Part shown: piece after piece, positions 44,831 through 57,406 of the stretch | Layout: each line of letters opens with the position of its first letter | Numbering within the stretch: the first letter of the stretch is position 1 | NCBI GenBank assembly: GCA_951217055.1 | Contig: OX578277.1 | Location: 56,631,673-56,695,672 of the forward strand | Origin: Gerris lacustris | Lineage: Eukaryota > Arthropoda > Insecta > Hemiptera > Gerridae | Direction of reading: 5' to 3' | Length of the DNA: 64,000 nt | Notes under the pieces: model-generated | What the model was told of the DNA's origin: nothing | The model's database searches: none | The model's input: the letters and a program-made list of their open reading frames with translations, nothing else | Translations under genes and position numbers: made by a program

Positions 44831-46298
44831 ATATCTATGTATAAAAAACTAATAATTGTTGTGTCTGTACATTTATCCGATTGGGCTAAAATTTTTTTTA
44901 TTATTATTATTTTTTTTTTTTTAAAAAATACCTTTATTGAATAAAACATATTAATACATAAATAATATTTTAGTACATCAATTTTTATCTATTTTATTGA
45001 TTTTACATTTTAGCTCTACATAAGGTTATCTCACCACTAGAGAACATAGATGCCCGAGCTGTGAAGAGAGAATATGGGGTATTTCCACTGAATGAGTAGT
45101 CCTGACAACGAATTTAAGTTTAGAAAATTATATATCTGTCTGTCTGTGCGTCAATCAAGTCCAAATGGCTGAATAGATTTTGGAGGTTCTTGGGTACAAT
45201 GTTAAGCTTAATTCTGCGGGTGATAAAGGATATAAAACGATTTGGTAGCTTTATATGGAGCTGAGAACAGGGCTTCAAAATTCTTATTTAATTTTTCATA
45301 AAAAATGTATTTAACCAACATTTCAGAAGAAACTACTGACCATATTTCATGTTTTGTGGAAATTTCTGTAGGAATAAATGTTAAAGAAATTACTTTTCAA
45401 TCACTGTCAAAAAATATTTAGATTTAATTTTAGATATTAAGGCAATAATTAATAAATTACGCCTTACCGTGCCTAAACCTTTACTAACTTAATCATGACC
45501 ACTTCTTTAAAATTCTAAAATAAAATCTACGAGTGTATACGTAGTATAATAATTTCTAAATTATATTGATAACTGCTGAGATTTTCTAAAATTTTTTTCC
45601 CTAAGGGGAACATAAGGACAGAGTAAGAAAAGAAGGGAAATTGAGCCCAGACCGATCTTCAAAAGTTAGGAAGTTAATACTAGAGAAAGAGCTCTTATTT
45701 TGGATGTAAGCGTGTATATTAATAAATGATAATTCCAATTTCAACCAAGGGATGTAAAATGACACGTGGAGGGGGGGGGGGGGTACAGAAGGAAAATACC
45801 ACTGTACTATTTTACTAAAATACCACTTTACTATTTTTATTTTATTTTTTAATTTGAGCGTCTCAGCACAATGATACGAATTTGTATACGACACTACATT
45901 TAATTCTAGCCTCTTTGGAGTGTGTATTTGCCAAGTCAGAAAATGTTTTTAAATTTAACCGAATAGAGTAATTTGCGAAAGAGAATAGAGAGAGGGACAG
46001 ACTAACATCATGTACTTGCACTGGATAAATTAGACCTAGTAGAACTTACTCGGACAGTAGGAGACTTGGCTAAACCTATGATCTTTTATGAGAGACCTAC
46101 AACTTTTTACGAGAGACTTGGCTTCTTTTTTTACACTAGTGTTTTTGTTGGGATTTCACTTCTTTTTGTAAGCAATTTTTCATTGCCCCAAACAATTTTT
46201 CGTTTTTTTTTCTTTCGTTGTTCTTCTTCATCTTTCGTGTACCTTCTTCGTCGGTGGGTGTTCAAGTTGAACTAAATAAAATTATCTGGAGTAAATAT
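44831..46298. other. Non-coding stretch with a poly(G) tract
   Basis: Poly(G) lies at 45771-45783. No frame carries a recognisable motif. Confidence 0.4.
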
Positions 46299-46758
46299 GT
46301 TTGCACTTTAAGATAACTGTCAATCAATACTGTCAAATCAACCTCAACGAACGTTCTCACCATTGCTTTTTAGTTTTAATGTTCTCTAATAGGTAGCTCT
46401 AGTGGCGTTGGTTACAATTTTTTTACAATATTTTGAATAGGCGGTTTTTCTATTAGCCTTGAAAAGGACAAAGAATAAGATTTATTCGGATTTTTTCAAT
46501 TTTTCCTTTATTTGTACGATAAACTCTACCTATATATCAAATTTCAAGTTTCTAGGATTGTTAGAAGTGCTTTAGAATTATGATGAGTGAGTGAGTGAGT
46601 CAGCCAGTCAGTGAGTGACAAAATTACAAAACTTTAGGCTCATATATCTTATGAACTACTATGGTTAGAGGTGGGAAATTTTTATTTCTGGTTGTTTGTC
46701 ATAAACTTTAAATTAAAATTAATTTTATATATCTAAGTATCTTTAATAAGATAATAGG
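46299..46758 (+). repeat. Dispersed repeat E, copy 2
   Basis: It matches 16721-17128 in order from TTTGCACTTTAAGATAACTG to AGATAATAG, with small indels and a longer GAGTGAGTGAGTCAGCCAGT run. A short GTGTGTGT run follows the end. Confidence 0.8.
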
Positions 46759-49180
46759 GTGTGTGTGTGTGTGAAAAAGTATATTTGTCGAGACCTAATC
46801 TGCGCTTAGTTCATTAAATCTACTAATAATTATTTCCTTGAATTTTAAATATAATTTTATTTGAAATAGGATTCACATTGCAGGAAGTCATTCAAGTATT
46901 TTGCATTGTAAATTTCTATTACTCCCAACAACTTTGAAAGGCTGTTTTGACTTTATACTGTGGAATTATATTAAAATGTTTAATAATTTAAAAATGGTGT
47001 TTATAACCTGAAAAGAGTACAAACTAACAACAAAGTACAATTCCAAACTGTAGGTTTAACTTTAAAGTTAATTAAAGATTACGTAAACAAGCAAGATGCA
47101 GAAATGAGCATTTAATCACTTTTATATTGTATCCCATATTATTTTTAAACAATATAAATATTATAGTTAGCACATAATTCCTCTTATTTTACTTGTTTAT
47201 TTATGATTGGATGTTCAGCGATAATAATGAATCTGGCAAGTTACTATTTACCAATTTACAAATAGGTAAAAAACATTGTAAAAAACATATTGTTTCCTCA
47301 TTACTGATTCATAATTATTTTCCCACTTAAGCTTCATGCATGCAAGCTTTCCTGATAAAACATCTCCCTCTGAAATACGTCTTATATTTATTATAAAAAA
47401 AATCCTCTAGTCGCTACTGGGGTAACTGCGAGCAAGACAATCCTTGATGTAATCAAAGGGCAAAGTAACCTGGAGTTACTTATACTTACAGAATATTTAC
47501 ACTTACAACCTTCTTTATCTTTATTAGTAAATTCATTGATAGGCTTTTACAATAGTATAATCAGAATAATAAGATTTAAATGATAAGTCAGGTTGTCAGT
47601 TTCAATGAAATTAATAAAGCTTTAAGACCTTCATGTTTTATCTTTTATAACACGTCAAAAAGGTATATTAAATTTAATCGTTTGGGCACATACAAATTTT
47701 TGAACTTCCCCTTTTTACGAAGTTTTATTATGTGGAAAACCCTAGTGGCTGTGTCTGGTTGATTAACGATGACTATTAAGCTTTACCTCCGGCTGAAAAG
47801 CAACCATAATTCAGAGCTATAATCAAATTTCATTAAACTTAATTCATGGCGCCATATAAAAACCTCATTCCTTTTATAAAATAAGACAAATTAGAATTAA
47901 AAATGGTTTTGTTAGTACTTTTTCTTCAAATGGCTTAGTAGTAGACTGGCTGCCTCATACAAGCTGATAAATTTATCGATCGCCCACACAATGAAGCTTC
48001 AAAAATTGGATAAATTCCGTCGTTTTGAACCAATTGGATTTGTATTGAAACGTGATGTTAAAAGCGTGTTAAATCGTAGTATTTTTGCTATTTTTCTATG
48101 AAACCGTTTATGCGGAGTCGTGACTTTTACAATCTTCAACAAGTTGTGTCCTATGTCGTTATTTCTCCTCATTGCTTTCAGAGGTCGGCCAGATTTCATT
48201 GGTACTTCTGTATGAGATGAGGCAACTATAGTAGATCTATTATCTACAGGACTTTTTTTAATATTTAAAAAAAGTTAGTCAATGAGTTAAATATTAAGTA
48301 AAAAAGTTTGAGATGTTAAATATTAGTGTTATGGAAAAAATAACCTTAAGATACGTGTAAAAAAACAATATGCTCAGTAAGTTGGTATTATGTTCGGGCC
48401 ATTTGTCGACTAACCCTCTTATGCAGAATATATTTAATTAATAATTTCAAGATAAAAATAACTTTTTATGTACTACGTTTTTAAATTTTCTGTTGAATCG
48501 TATGTTATGTTGATAATTGTTATTTTATATAATATATAATGTTAGTGAAAAAAAAATAAATAGTACCGAATTTATTTACTTCACATAAATGACAACCATC
48601 TAGAGAGCTGATCTTAAACCTAAAAAAGGACAAATCTTTGTGCAACGGATCTCCCCAACACCAAATCTAAAGCGTGCCATCGATAAATTTGAAATAATAT
48701 AATCGATATTTCCTGTTTTGTTGTCATTCAATGTTTATCTATCACAAATTAGAGACCCGCCAAAATGAAGATTGCGTAAATATGGGACATGGCAAAACAA
48801 ATAAAATAACTTGCGGATTTTTTCCGAACTAACTTTCCGTACAGACAAATTTGCTGAAAACCAATTAAATTCTGCTGAAAGATGACTAAAAGTATTAAAA
48901 TAATGAATTGTCATCGTGTTCTGAGTTATGCTAAAAAGTTTCAAATGTCTAGCTATTCGGGAAGTTAGTTAGAAATGATTGCCAGATTTGTACCGGAAAA
49001 CAAACAAACAAGAAAGCAAGCTAATAAAAAAGTAGTAAAATTGGATGAGCAGCTTTAAAAATATAAAGAAGGTTGGTGAGCATACAGGAGAGGATGCAAT
49101 GTGCGCATGCACATGCATAATACTATGAGTGACTCTTATAAAACGATTTATTTTTGTTTATTTGTGTCTATACCTTATAG
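46759..49180. other. Non-coding, nothing firmly recognised
   Basis: AT-rich. A minus-strand frame near 48240-47999 contains MKSGRPLKAMRRN, which faintly recalls the GRP(R/P)K box of Tc1/mariner DNA-binding domains, but this is too weak to call. Confidence 0.35.
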
Positions 49181-49540
49181 ACCAAGAGATAACGTGCAAA
49201 AAAGTGTTTGACTAACATCAAGCTAGAATTTTTTGTACAAGCTAATCCTTTGGCGTCTTTTAAAAACATGAATTTGGCCAAGTTCGTCTGCGGGGCATAG
49301 CAAGGCAATAGGCATTTTAACAAACAAACCGGTGGAGAGAGGCCACGTTTAACCCATTTTGATGTACAGTGTGATTTTCATAATCCTGACTACAAAATTA
49401 GCAAGTAGATAAAAAATCATTTTGATGTTAGTCTGTCACTTGATAGGTTAGTTATTCAAATATTACTTCAAAAGCAAAGTGGGCACTCATCAAGTGACAA
49501 ATTAACATCAGACACTTTTTCACACGCTATCTCTTGTACT
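49181..49540. repeat. Inverted-repeat element, about 360 bp
   Basis: ACCAAGAGATAACGTGCAAA (49181) pairs with the region ending CACACGCTATCTCTTGTACT (49540). An inner pair, GATGTTAGTCTGTCACTTGAT and ATCAAGTGACAAATTAACATC, lies at about 49423-49509. It has no coding content. Confidence 0.65.
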
Positions 49541-49557
49541 AAAAGTAACTAAATCTC

Positions 49558-49749
49558 TTATAGAAAAGGGGTCCCCTTTTTGAATAGGAAATTTACAGAA
49601 GAGTTTATATCTCTTAGTCTAACTACCTATTAAGACAAAGGGATATTCAGTTCAATATGATTTGGGACAAAGAAATATCATACTTTTATAAAAAAAAAAA
49701 AAGTGTGTAAGTATATTAGATTAAAAAAGTGGGGGACCCTTTTCTATAA
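49558..49749. mobile_element. 192-bp MITE-like element
   Basis: TTATAGAAAAGGGGTCCCC (49558-49576) and GGGGGACCCTTTTCTATAA (49731-49749) are inverted with at most one difference. No target duplication longer than TA or AA is evident. Confidence 0.7.
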
Positions 49750-50029
49750 ACGTGCCGACATGGTTTTCTCCACAATAGTTAGTTTTAATATAATTCATTC
49801 ATTTAAAATTTGCATGTAGGTATTACGTTTGTGCTTTGCCTATGTTAAATAAATTTAAATTTATGTAAAGAAAATGATTATACAATTTGTTTTTAAAAAA
49901 TGAAAATTATAAATAGAATAAAGAGGAATGAGAGTATCAACTTTAGGAACAATGAAAATAACAGGTGTGATTAGATTTGTTCAAGAGTATCACTAATTAG
50001 AGGCAACAAAACCGCTCATTAAATCAAAT

Positions 50030-50460
50030 AAAGGGTGGAAGGCATTGTCTATCAAGCTATGATTAATTGCATTATAGGGAAAAAGGGATGGCTCTCAGGC
50101 CAATAGGCTGGGATTGTAGTAAAATGGCCATTGTTAGAAGGTACGGCTGAGAGTTTGATAACGTTTTGATTGGCATGTCCATTGTAATAGTCTGCATGGG
50201 TCATGCCACAGATTCAAGCACTGAAAGATTTCAAATTGATTGGTGTCGAGGAAGACCTAATGAGAGGGACTAATCAGATTACTGGAATCTGTGGAAGATT
50301 AGCACGGTCACATGCTTGTACACAATATTGATAAATCATTAACGGGCAATGTCCTTTTCAAGTGTAAAATCAGATGACCCCTCTAGGAATTGAAACCGGT
50401 TTATTTCCAAAAGGAAACAGGTGGGAATTCTTTGTCAAACTTGTGATATTTTATTTGGTA
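50030..50460. other. GC-richer unique island, function unknown
   Basis: This stretch is clearly less AT-rich than its surroundings, has no frame above 60 codons, and shows no inverted or tandem structure and no second copy here. It holds CCATTGTT, CCATTGTAAT, TAATTGCATTAT and CCAAT, which resemble SOX, homeodomain/POU and CCAAT-factor sites. A conserved non-coding element is possible, but this is inference only. Confidence 0.25.
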
Positions 50461-51004
50461 ACTTAACTTAAGATAATGTAATAAGCAAAGAATTTAAAGT
50501 ATCTAATCTTATGTATAAATAGGTTCAATAAAACATTCATTTAAAAGTGACACTTTCAAATTATCATTCTCATATTTATAGATATAGCCACTTAAAATAG
50601 AACATAAATAGAAAACTGTAATTAATTATGAAGAATGGAGGAAACTTACGTATTGTAACTTTAATATTAATTTTAGCAATAGCACCAAAAAAATTGCGAA
50701 CGAGCAACAACAGTGACAGATTACAAAGTAAATTAATATGATATAAATAAAGGTTTTAGCTACACGCTTGCTATAGTTATAATAAGTTATAAGTATAATA
50801 AGAGAAAATTTATGAAAGGATAAACGCTCGTCTGAAATAAAAGGAACTAGACTGAATTCTATTAATTTGACTGACGTAATAAAAAGTAAACTACACATTG
50901 ATGTAACAATAACAGAGGGCAAATGAATCTGATTGGCTGTCGGCCACAAAGGTATTACTATATTCTGATGTTACTAAAGTAAGCAAATGCATTGTGATCC
51001 TTTT
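50461..51004. other. AT-rich non-coding stretch
   Basis: The 107-codon minus-strand frame at 50626-50949 is hydrophobic and low in complexity, without a motif. I do not call it. Confidence 0.4.
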
Positions 51005-51215
51005 TTTTTTATGTGTCCAAATTTAAAAATTCCTTGACAGAAATCCGTTTCAAACATCAGGTAACATATTCGGTCTCATTGTGTCTATCAAAATATTTGC
51101 TAACCACCATATCTTAAAAAATTACCAATCCGATTTTAATAAAATTTGGTTGGCAAGTCCAAATTTGCTCACTGTTGGTCCAAGATTGATTTTAACTTCT
51201 GCACAATTTTTTATT
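51005..51215 (+). repeat. Dispersed repeat B, diverged copy
   Basis: CCTTGACAGAAATCCGTTTC, AACATCAGGTAACATATTCGG and CACTGTTGGTCCAAGATTGA match the family in order. Confidence 0.6.
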
Positions 51216-51299
51216 GAATACAAATGAATGTGACCCAACTGGGATAAAAAAAAGGTCTATAATTAACACACTTTCAATTTTGTACTCTTCAGATCTTGA

Positions 51300-51571
51300 A
51301 GGTAAAAATCCGACATGCCATGTCGGATTACCGAGAATTGTCGGATTACTAAACTTTGATAATAAATCATTATTACACAAGTAAATCAGCCTAGTAATGG
51401 ATAAAATGTTTGCCCTAATGCCCTATGTGCCCCAGTGTTTCCTAGTTTCTCCCTCTTTTAGTTATGTTATCGTACACATAGCAAGAGGGAAGGGAGGCCT
51501 CAGCCTCAATGCCGGATTGCCTGGACGTGCCAGACTGGCGGAGTGTCGGACTACAGAGACTCAATTGTTAT
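51300..51571. repeat. Possible pogo/Tigger-like terminal sequences
   Basis: GTCGGATTACCGAGAATTG and GTCGGATTACT (51323-51352) and GTGTCGGACTACAGAGACTC (51541-51562) resemble the ends of pogo-type elements, which read GTCGGA..AC.GAGA.T.. The palindrome TCCGACATGCCATGTCGGA lies at 51309-51327. Two ends face the same way, so this is not a clean element. Confidence 0.3.
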
Positions 51572-53446
51572 AGGATGCAAGGAAGCTATGTGTCACACTA
51601 TTTTTAAGACTATTTTAATTAAAATAATCATGCATAACATAGTCTCGTGATTGATGTTTAAATATACATATTTTAAATACATTGTTTCACGTTTTAGATA
51701 ACTTATCTTATTTATAAACATATAAATTCTAGTCCATTTCCTCGATTAAACATGTTTCTTATTAAATAATGCCATACTTATCCACTTTAAAGTAACTTTT
51801 CCAGTTTTCCAGCTGAAATAAGAGCTAAACTTATCCATAATACTTTTGTTATTCCAGATCCAGGTAGGAATCGCTTCCACTGAAAACTCGGCTTTATTAT
51901 TGACTTCAAATCGGTAAACTTCATTGAACTTTCTCCATTCGGCAAACTTAGCGAAAAACTTTTTACGCAGAAATGATAGGAATCTTTAACACGCTTTTTT
52001 TTACCAATTATACTTTCACGGTTTAAAGTTTGGACAGTATCCTAATTGATATAATGATGCCATGCAGTTTTTACTGCAGGATAATTGAAGTTTAGAATTG
52101 ACAATTTTATTTAAAAGCTCCAATGAAGTAAAAAAGTTTTATATAAAAGTAAATAATCAGGTTTCATCCGGGAAAATCCATATCTCAATATTGTTCAACA
52201 AATTTCAAAACTGAATTAAAAGTACTATTGTAAGGGATAAAGCAATTAATACGAAAAGGAGTAATTCCTCGATTGTCTCGCCTATCTATCAATAATTATA
52301 AAAAGATAGTGTTCATGTAATAACTTATAACTAAAAATTATTAACAAGTAGTAACAAGTATAACCACAAGAGAAATATTTCACATAAAATATCTTAAAAT
52401 TAACTGAGGAAGAAAGGAAAAGAAAAGGCAATATATTTATTTGTTTAAATCTAACTCCTTGGCGCGAAATTCCGTGGAGGGTTAGGCCTGCCAAAGTTCT
52501 TATTTATTAATTTAAATCTCCTAATATTGATAAGTTTAAACATGACTTGTATGAGATACAAGTACGAAGCAGACTGAACTTACTTCATCCAAAGGACAAA
52601 TCGGACTGGATGGGTCTGACAAAGATTTTAACTTTTTGCCAATGATTGGCATCCACGATTTCTTTCAAAACCTGGTTACTGGCATATCGAGCCATTCTAT
52701 TTAACGATCAACAGTACATTAAGCATACCTCTATTTTTTGTGAAGGCGAAATGAAGAGTAACTTAATCGAGGTACAATTTACTTATTTGAGCCCTGGTGT
52801 CGGGGCTTAATTATTTAAGACTATTGTATGTATTTCAGAGTAAGAAATATTCAGGGATGGTGATATTTTCTGTTTTAAAACTAATAATTATTAAAATCCA
52901 TGATAAAATTGGGTGTGATAAAATGCTTCAATCAAGTTAATTTTTATAAATGTTCGGAGTTAAAAAAAAATATTTGTTTTCAGGGTACCACATCTGCTCA
53001 GTTACTGAGAAATAAATATTCATTAGAATAGGAACCAATTATCTAAATAGGATGGGGAAAAATCTTTACATAATATTTTCTTTTATTGTGGAACCACATA
53101 AATTGTTTTCAGGGTCAGTTTGAGTTATGACAAATATGCCAAACATTTTTTGAGGACATTTAACCGAAATCGGGGGTTTTAAAAAAGAAAACTATTTTGT
53201 TTATCTCTGGGAACATACATAAAAATATATCGAGCTATAATAGAAAAATATGCAACAATTAAATTTAGGGTTTGTTGAAAACCCCGTCTGAATTAAGAAA
53301 ATTCCGACTGACTTCTAGCTCTTTATGAAGAAAGTATCATTGAGGATGCTCTGCATAGCATTTTTTGTATAACAATAGACGAGAAAGCCTTCTTACTTTC
53401 AGGAAGAAATTCGCCATTCTACGACATTATTTTAAATTAATATGGT
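51572..53446. other. Non-coding, nothing recognised
   Basis: AT-rich, without a credible frame or repeat boundary. Confidence 0.45.
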
Positions 53447-53480
53447 TGTATTCCCGTGCTGCGCTACAGAGTGTTATTTT
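53447..53480 (-). repeat. Helitron-like 3' hairpin fragment
   Basis: The reverse complement reads AACACTCTGTAGCGCAGCAC then GGGAATAC. It matches the hairpin region before the Helitron-like 3' end at 16190-16212 but lacks CAGCTAGT. Confidence 0.45.
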
Positions 53481-53920
53481 TCAATATTGTTTTCATGTTT
53501 TTTTATTTATTTATTTTAAATGAGTAAAAGTATTGATAAACCCGTAGATAACTATTTTCTTTTGGAAGTTAAGTCATTTAGGGTAAAATATAATATGAAC
53601 AATTTACTATTCAATTACGGCTATATTTCGACCATATTGGTCATATTCATGCCTAAAACATTATATAAATTATTACAAACGAAACTTTATTCGTTCGTAT
53701 CCAAAAAACACTTTTTAAAAATCGTGATATTGTAAAAAATATCAAAACAATTATAAACACTAAAATATAAAAAATTAAATTAAAAAATCTTACCTAGATT
53801 GAAAATGTAAAAAACGTGTCATTATATTTAAAAACAGTAATTATCACCAAATAGGTTCGCCAATAATATATCACATATAATCATCACATAACTAATAACA
53901 TTTAACATTAGTCAAATAAT

Positions 53921-53923
<3 letters not shown>

Positions 53924-53997
<74 letters not shown>

Positions 53998-54006
53998 ATA
54001 ATAATA
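53924..54006. repeat. (TA)n followed by (AAT)n
   Basis: About 36 TA units followed by four AAT units. It lies just beyond the 3' end of the minus-strand LINE fragment and may derive from its 3' tail. Confidence 0.95.
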
Positions 54007-54311
54007 CCATTTATTCTAGCTTAATATATACACATACAATACATTCTTCTTTTTTTCCTCTCATATTTCAGCTAAAAATCGGTTTCATAACCGTGGTACC
54101 ATTTACTTGGTTTTGAGTTGCCTTATAGAGCAAGATTACAATACCAATTTATAAAGAAAATAATACTAAAACTTCAAAATAAAAAATTTCTTACACTGAA
54201 AAATTAAATAATATTTTATACTTCTTGAATTTCTTAATTTAAAGCATAAAACTATTTTCTCTTAACTAGATTGTAATTATTACAACAAAACAATAAACAA
54301 GTGTATACATT

Positions 54312-54497
54312 TTATTCCTTGTAGAACCAGACGTCGTAATTTATTAGACCCATTCTCTTCAATTCACTCCTGTCTTTCGCTACCCTCTGCCACGTCACTC
54401 CTCCGCATATTCTACGCATTTCTTCATCCCATCTTTGTGGAGGTCTTCCTTTGGCTCTTTTCCTATCCCTTGGGTACCAATGAATCATTTTCTTGGT
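54312..54497 (-). pseudogene. LINE ORF2 C-terminus, distal part
   Basis: On the minus strand the frame reads WTKKMIHWYPRD, then GRPPQRWDEEMRRICGG and WQRVAKDRSELKRMG, and stops at 54312. This is the well-known end of reverse transcriptases of non-LTR elements in insects (GRPxxRWxDD...WxRxAqDRxxWk). It continues the piece at 57407-57590, from which a hAT-like insertion separates it. It lies after the RT core and has no enzyme motif itself. Confidence 0.85.
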
Positions 54498-54505
54498 CCA
54501 CCTAT
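54498..54505. repeat. 8-bp target duplication of the hAT-like element (left)
   Basis: CCACCTAT is repeated at 57399-57406. Confidence 0.9.
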
Positions 54506-54922
54506 CAGGGTTGGCACCCGGGTGGGGAAAATTAAAAAACCCACCTGGGTAAAATGAAAAAAACCCATGTTAATTTCCCCGGGTTTTTTTGTGGGTTTTT
54601 TTAAAAATATAATTTATTAAAAAATATATACAATAAAAATATATATTTTTTTTATATCAAGTATTCTTGTGTGATTGCAAGAGCTGTGAGACTAAAAAAT
54701 ATGCAGAATATCACATATATCCTAATTCGATGATAACTATAAATTATTTTTGAGCTTTGTGTGGCTTAAACCTTCTTAAATCCTGTTTATTCCCAAAATT
54801 CTCTATTTTATTCTTGGGCAAAAGCAATTATTTTTATTTATATTAAATTATAAATGTATAAATATGTACTAAAATGCAAAATGAAAATACTTTGACATTA
54901 TTAACAAATTAAATAATATAAA

Positions 54923-56817
54923 CTAGGGACTCCGCCCCTACTCGCTTCGCTCGTCAACCCCAGAAAAGTGGCCGCTACCTTGAACCTTCGCTTATAGAAA
55001 TCTTTAATTTATTTAAACTTTCATAACTTTTTACAATTTGACACTTAGTCCAGTCAAATGGTAGTTTCAAGTGGAAAGTTCTGGTGTAATTGTTGTTAGT
55101 GGTTTACTTTATGTTTTTTGGGGTGCTGAACACGAATCTGAAGTTGTCCAACAAAATTTCCCTCGGCAAATATGAGAAATCATCGAAAAACTACAAAAAA
55201 AACATGTTTTTTATTGGTTTTCAGCTTATAACTTGCAAAGCAATCTACTCACGCAAAAAGTGGACAAGTAGTAAAATAAAAAGGAGAAAATAATCTACAA
55301 TTTATGTCTATAACATTTATTTGTACGTCGTATGGTTTTCACGCAAATGGGAGTTGAAATATTGGGAAGAGGTGGCGGGTGGAGGGTACAGGCTGAAGGG
55401 TAAACGGTTGGTGGCCAGACTGCGCTGGCAGTTAATTTTATGTTTTTGGGTGTGCTGAACACGAATCTGAAGTTGTCCAACGAAAATGTTACTCGTAAAT
55501 ATGAGAAATCAGCATAAAACCACTTTTTACTTTTATTTTTTTAGTGGATTTCGCCTTATAACTTTCAAAGCAAGCTATTTACGCAAAAAATGGAAGAGTA
55601 GTAAAATAAAAAGGAGAAAATAATCTACAATTTATGTCTATAACATTTATTTGTACGTCGTATGGTTTTCACGCAAATGGGAGTTGAAATATTGGGAAGA
55701 GGTGGCGGGTGGAGGGTACAGGCTGAAGGGTAAACGGTTGGTGGCCAGACTGCGCTGGCAGTTAATTTTATGTTTTTGGGTGTGCTGAACACGAATCTGA
55801 AGTTGTCCAACGAAAATGTTACTCGTAAATATGAGAAATCAGCATAAAACCACTTTTTACTTTTATTTTTTTAGTGGATTTCGCCTTATAACTTTCAAAG
55901 CAAGCTATTTACGCAAAAAATGGAAGAGTAGTAAAATAAAGAGGAGAAAATAACCTACAAATTATTTCTTAACTATTTTTTTGTAAGTCGAATGGTTTCT
56001 ATGCAAAAGAGGGGTTGAAATAATCGGGAAATCAGTAATTTTTGAAAAACAACAAGTAACACCATTAATATTTATTCTTTATTTCATGTAGGTAAACATT
56101 GTTATTGGTTATTTCAACCCCTCTTTTGCATAGAAACCATTCGACTTACAAAAAATAGTAAAGAAATAATTTGTAGGTTATTTTCTCCTCTTTATTTTAC
56201 TACTCTTCTACTTTTTGCGTAAATAGCTTGCTTTGTAAGTTATAAGGCGAAATCCATTAAAAAAATAAAAGTAAAAAGTGGTTTTATGATGATTTATCAT
56301 ATTTGCGTGTAAAATTTTTGTTGGACAACTTTAGATTCGTGTTCAGCACACCCAAAAACATAAAATTAACTGCCATCGCAGTCTGGCCACCAACCGTTTA
56401 CCCTTCAGCCTGTACCCTCCACCCACCACCTCTTCTCAATATTTCAACTCCCATTTGCGTGAAAACCACACGACGTACAAATAAATGTTATAGACATAAA
56501 TTGTAGATTATTTTCTCCTTTTTATTTTACTACTAGACCACTTTTTGCGTGAGTAGATTGCTTTGCAAGTTATAAGCTGAAAACCAATAAAAAACATGTT
56601 TTTTTTTGTAGTTTTTCGATGATTTCTCATATTTGCCGAGGGAAATTTTGTTGGACAACTTCAGATTCGTGATCAGCACCCCAAAAAACATAAAGTAAGC
56701 CACTAATAACAATTACACCAGAACTTTCCACTTTGAGCTCTTTTCATGCACCATTTGACTGGACTAACTCTCTCTGAACTTGTTTGTTTACAAAACTTTT
56801 ATAATAATATAGATAGA
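54923..56817 (-). mobile_element. Non-autonomous Helitron-like element with internal palindrome
   Basis: Read on the minus strand, it starts TCTATCTATATTATTATAAA near 56817 and ends GGGCGGAGTCCCTAG at 54923, followed by T. This fits TC...CTAG with A/T insertion, though the hairpin before the end is weak. The body is a large inverted repeat: 55025-56030 pairs with 56095-56775, centred near 56065. The left arm contains an extra perfect tandem copy. There is no Rep/helicase frame. Frames of 60-67 codons repeat three times only because the DNA does. Confidence 0.7.
55281..55940. repeat. Perfect 330-bp tandem duplication
   Basis: 55281-55610 and 55611-55940 are identical as far as I can read. A third, diverged unit begins at 55941 and an inverted one lies at about 56190-56520. 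The identity implies a very recent duplication, gene conversion or an assembly artefact. Confidence 0.9.
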
Positions 56818-56875
56818 TATAACAATGTAATGTACATAAAATGTAGGCACAAAAATGAAAAAATATATTTTTCGA

Positions 56876-56985
56876 AAACGGTTCCTACGATTTTGATTAA
56901 AAAATTCTAAAATGTAGTCCATTTAAATACGAATCTAACAATATAAGCCGTTTTCCTGGGAATAATCTAGTTCCTGAGAAAACAG
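56876..56985 (-). repeat. Dispersed repeat C, inverted fragment
   Basis: AATTCTAAAATGTAGTCCAT and CGTTTTCCTGGGAATAATCTAG are the reverse complement of the core of the copy at 3900-3980. Confidence 0.6.
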
Positions 56986-56989
56986 CTTA

Positions 56990-57172
56990 GAACGTGGACG
57001 GAGAGAGCCCGGGTTTGATTCCCCGCCCAGGAGAAGTTATTTTTATGATATATTTTTATGAAGTGTACTATAATAATTAAATGTACATGCAAAAGCTAAT
57101 AAATGGGCTAAGTAATTATGGACTCGTAAATGAGAAAGTTTGTCTGAGTTGTTTTGGACCGTTTTTTATTAT
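56990..57172 (+). repeat. SINE with B box and shared tail
   Basis: GGGTTTGATTCC (near 57014) is a B-box-like sequence. The 3' tail GGCTAAGTAATTATGG...GAGAAAGTTTGTCTGAGTTG, then TTTTGGACCG, matches the minus-strand SINE at 22737-23050. The A-box half is missing and replaced by repeat C sequence. Confidence 0.62.
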
Positions 57173-57406
57173 TATTATTATTTCGTAGAAAAAACCTAAT
57201 ACTTACATGCTTATTTATAGGGTTTACTAGACACAATTTGATATTTTTAATAAGATTTGTTACATTTACACATTTAAAAATTTGTTAAAAATAGCTATTT
57301 TTTAAAAAACCCAAATAACCCAGAAAAACCCGAGTTTTATTAAAAAACCCAGGTGGGTTAGGCTTTTTCCATAAAACCCGGGTTTTTTTCCAACCCTGCC
57401 ACCTAT

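Larger units (their letters stand above)
54506..57398. mobile_element. Composite hAT-like element, 2893 bp, without transposase
   Basis: Both ends start CAGGGTTGG, pointing inward, and an 8-bp duplication flanks them, which is diagnostic of hAT insertion. Subterminal stretches on both sides are arrays of AACCC/GGGTT words (AACCCACCTGGGT, AAACCCGGG), as in hAT transposase-binding regions. No transposase frame is left. The interior is taken up by a Helitron-like element (54923-56817), a piece of repeat C and a SINE. The insertion splits a LINE reading frame. Confidence 0.88.

Noticed and set aside
47999..48240. Minus-strand frame with KSGRPLKAMRRN, perhaps a Tc1/mariner DNA-binding domain
   Set aside because: Only one short box fits, and no TIRs or catalytic domain are nearby.
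55295..56506. Three similar 61-67-codon frames (55295, 55625, 56303) as a conserved small protein family
   Set aside because: They repeat because the DNA is tandemly and invertedly duplicated inside a Helitron-like element; no independent sign of coding.
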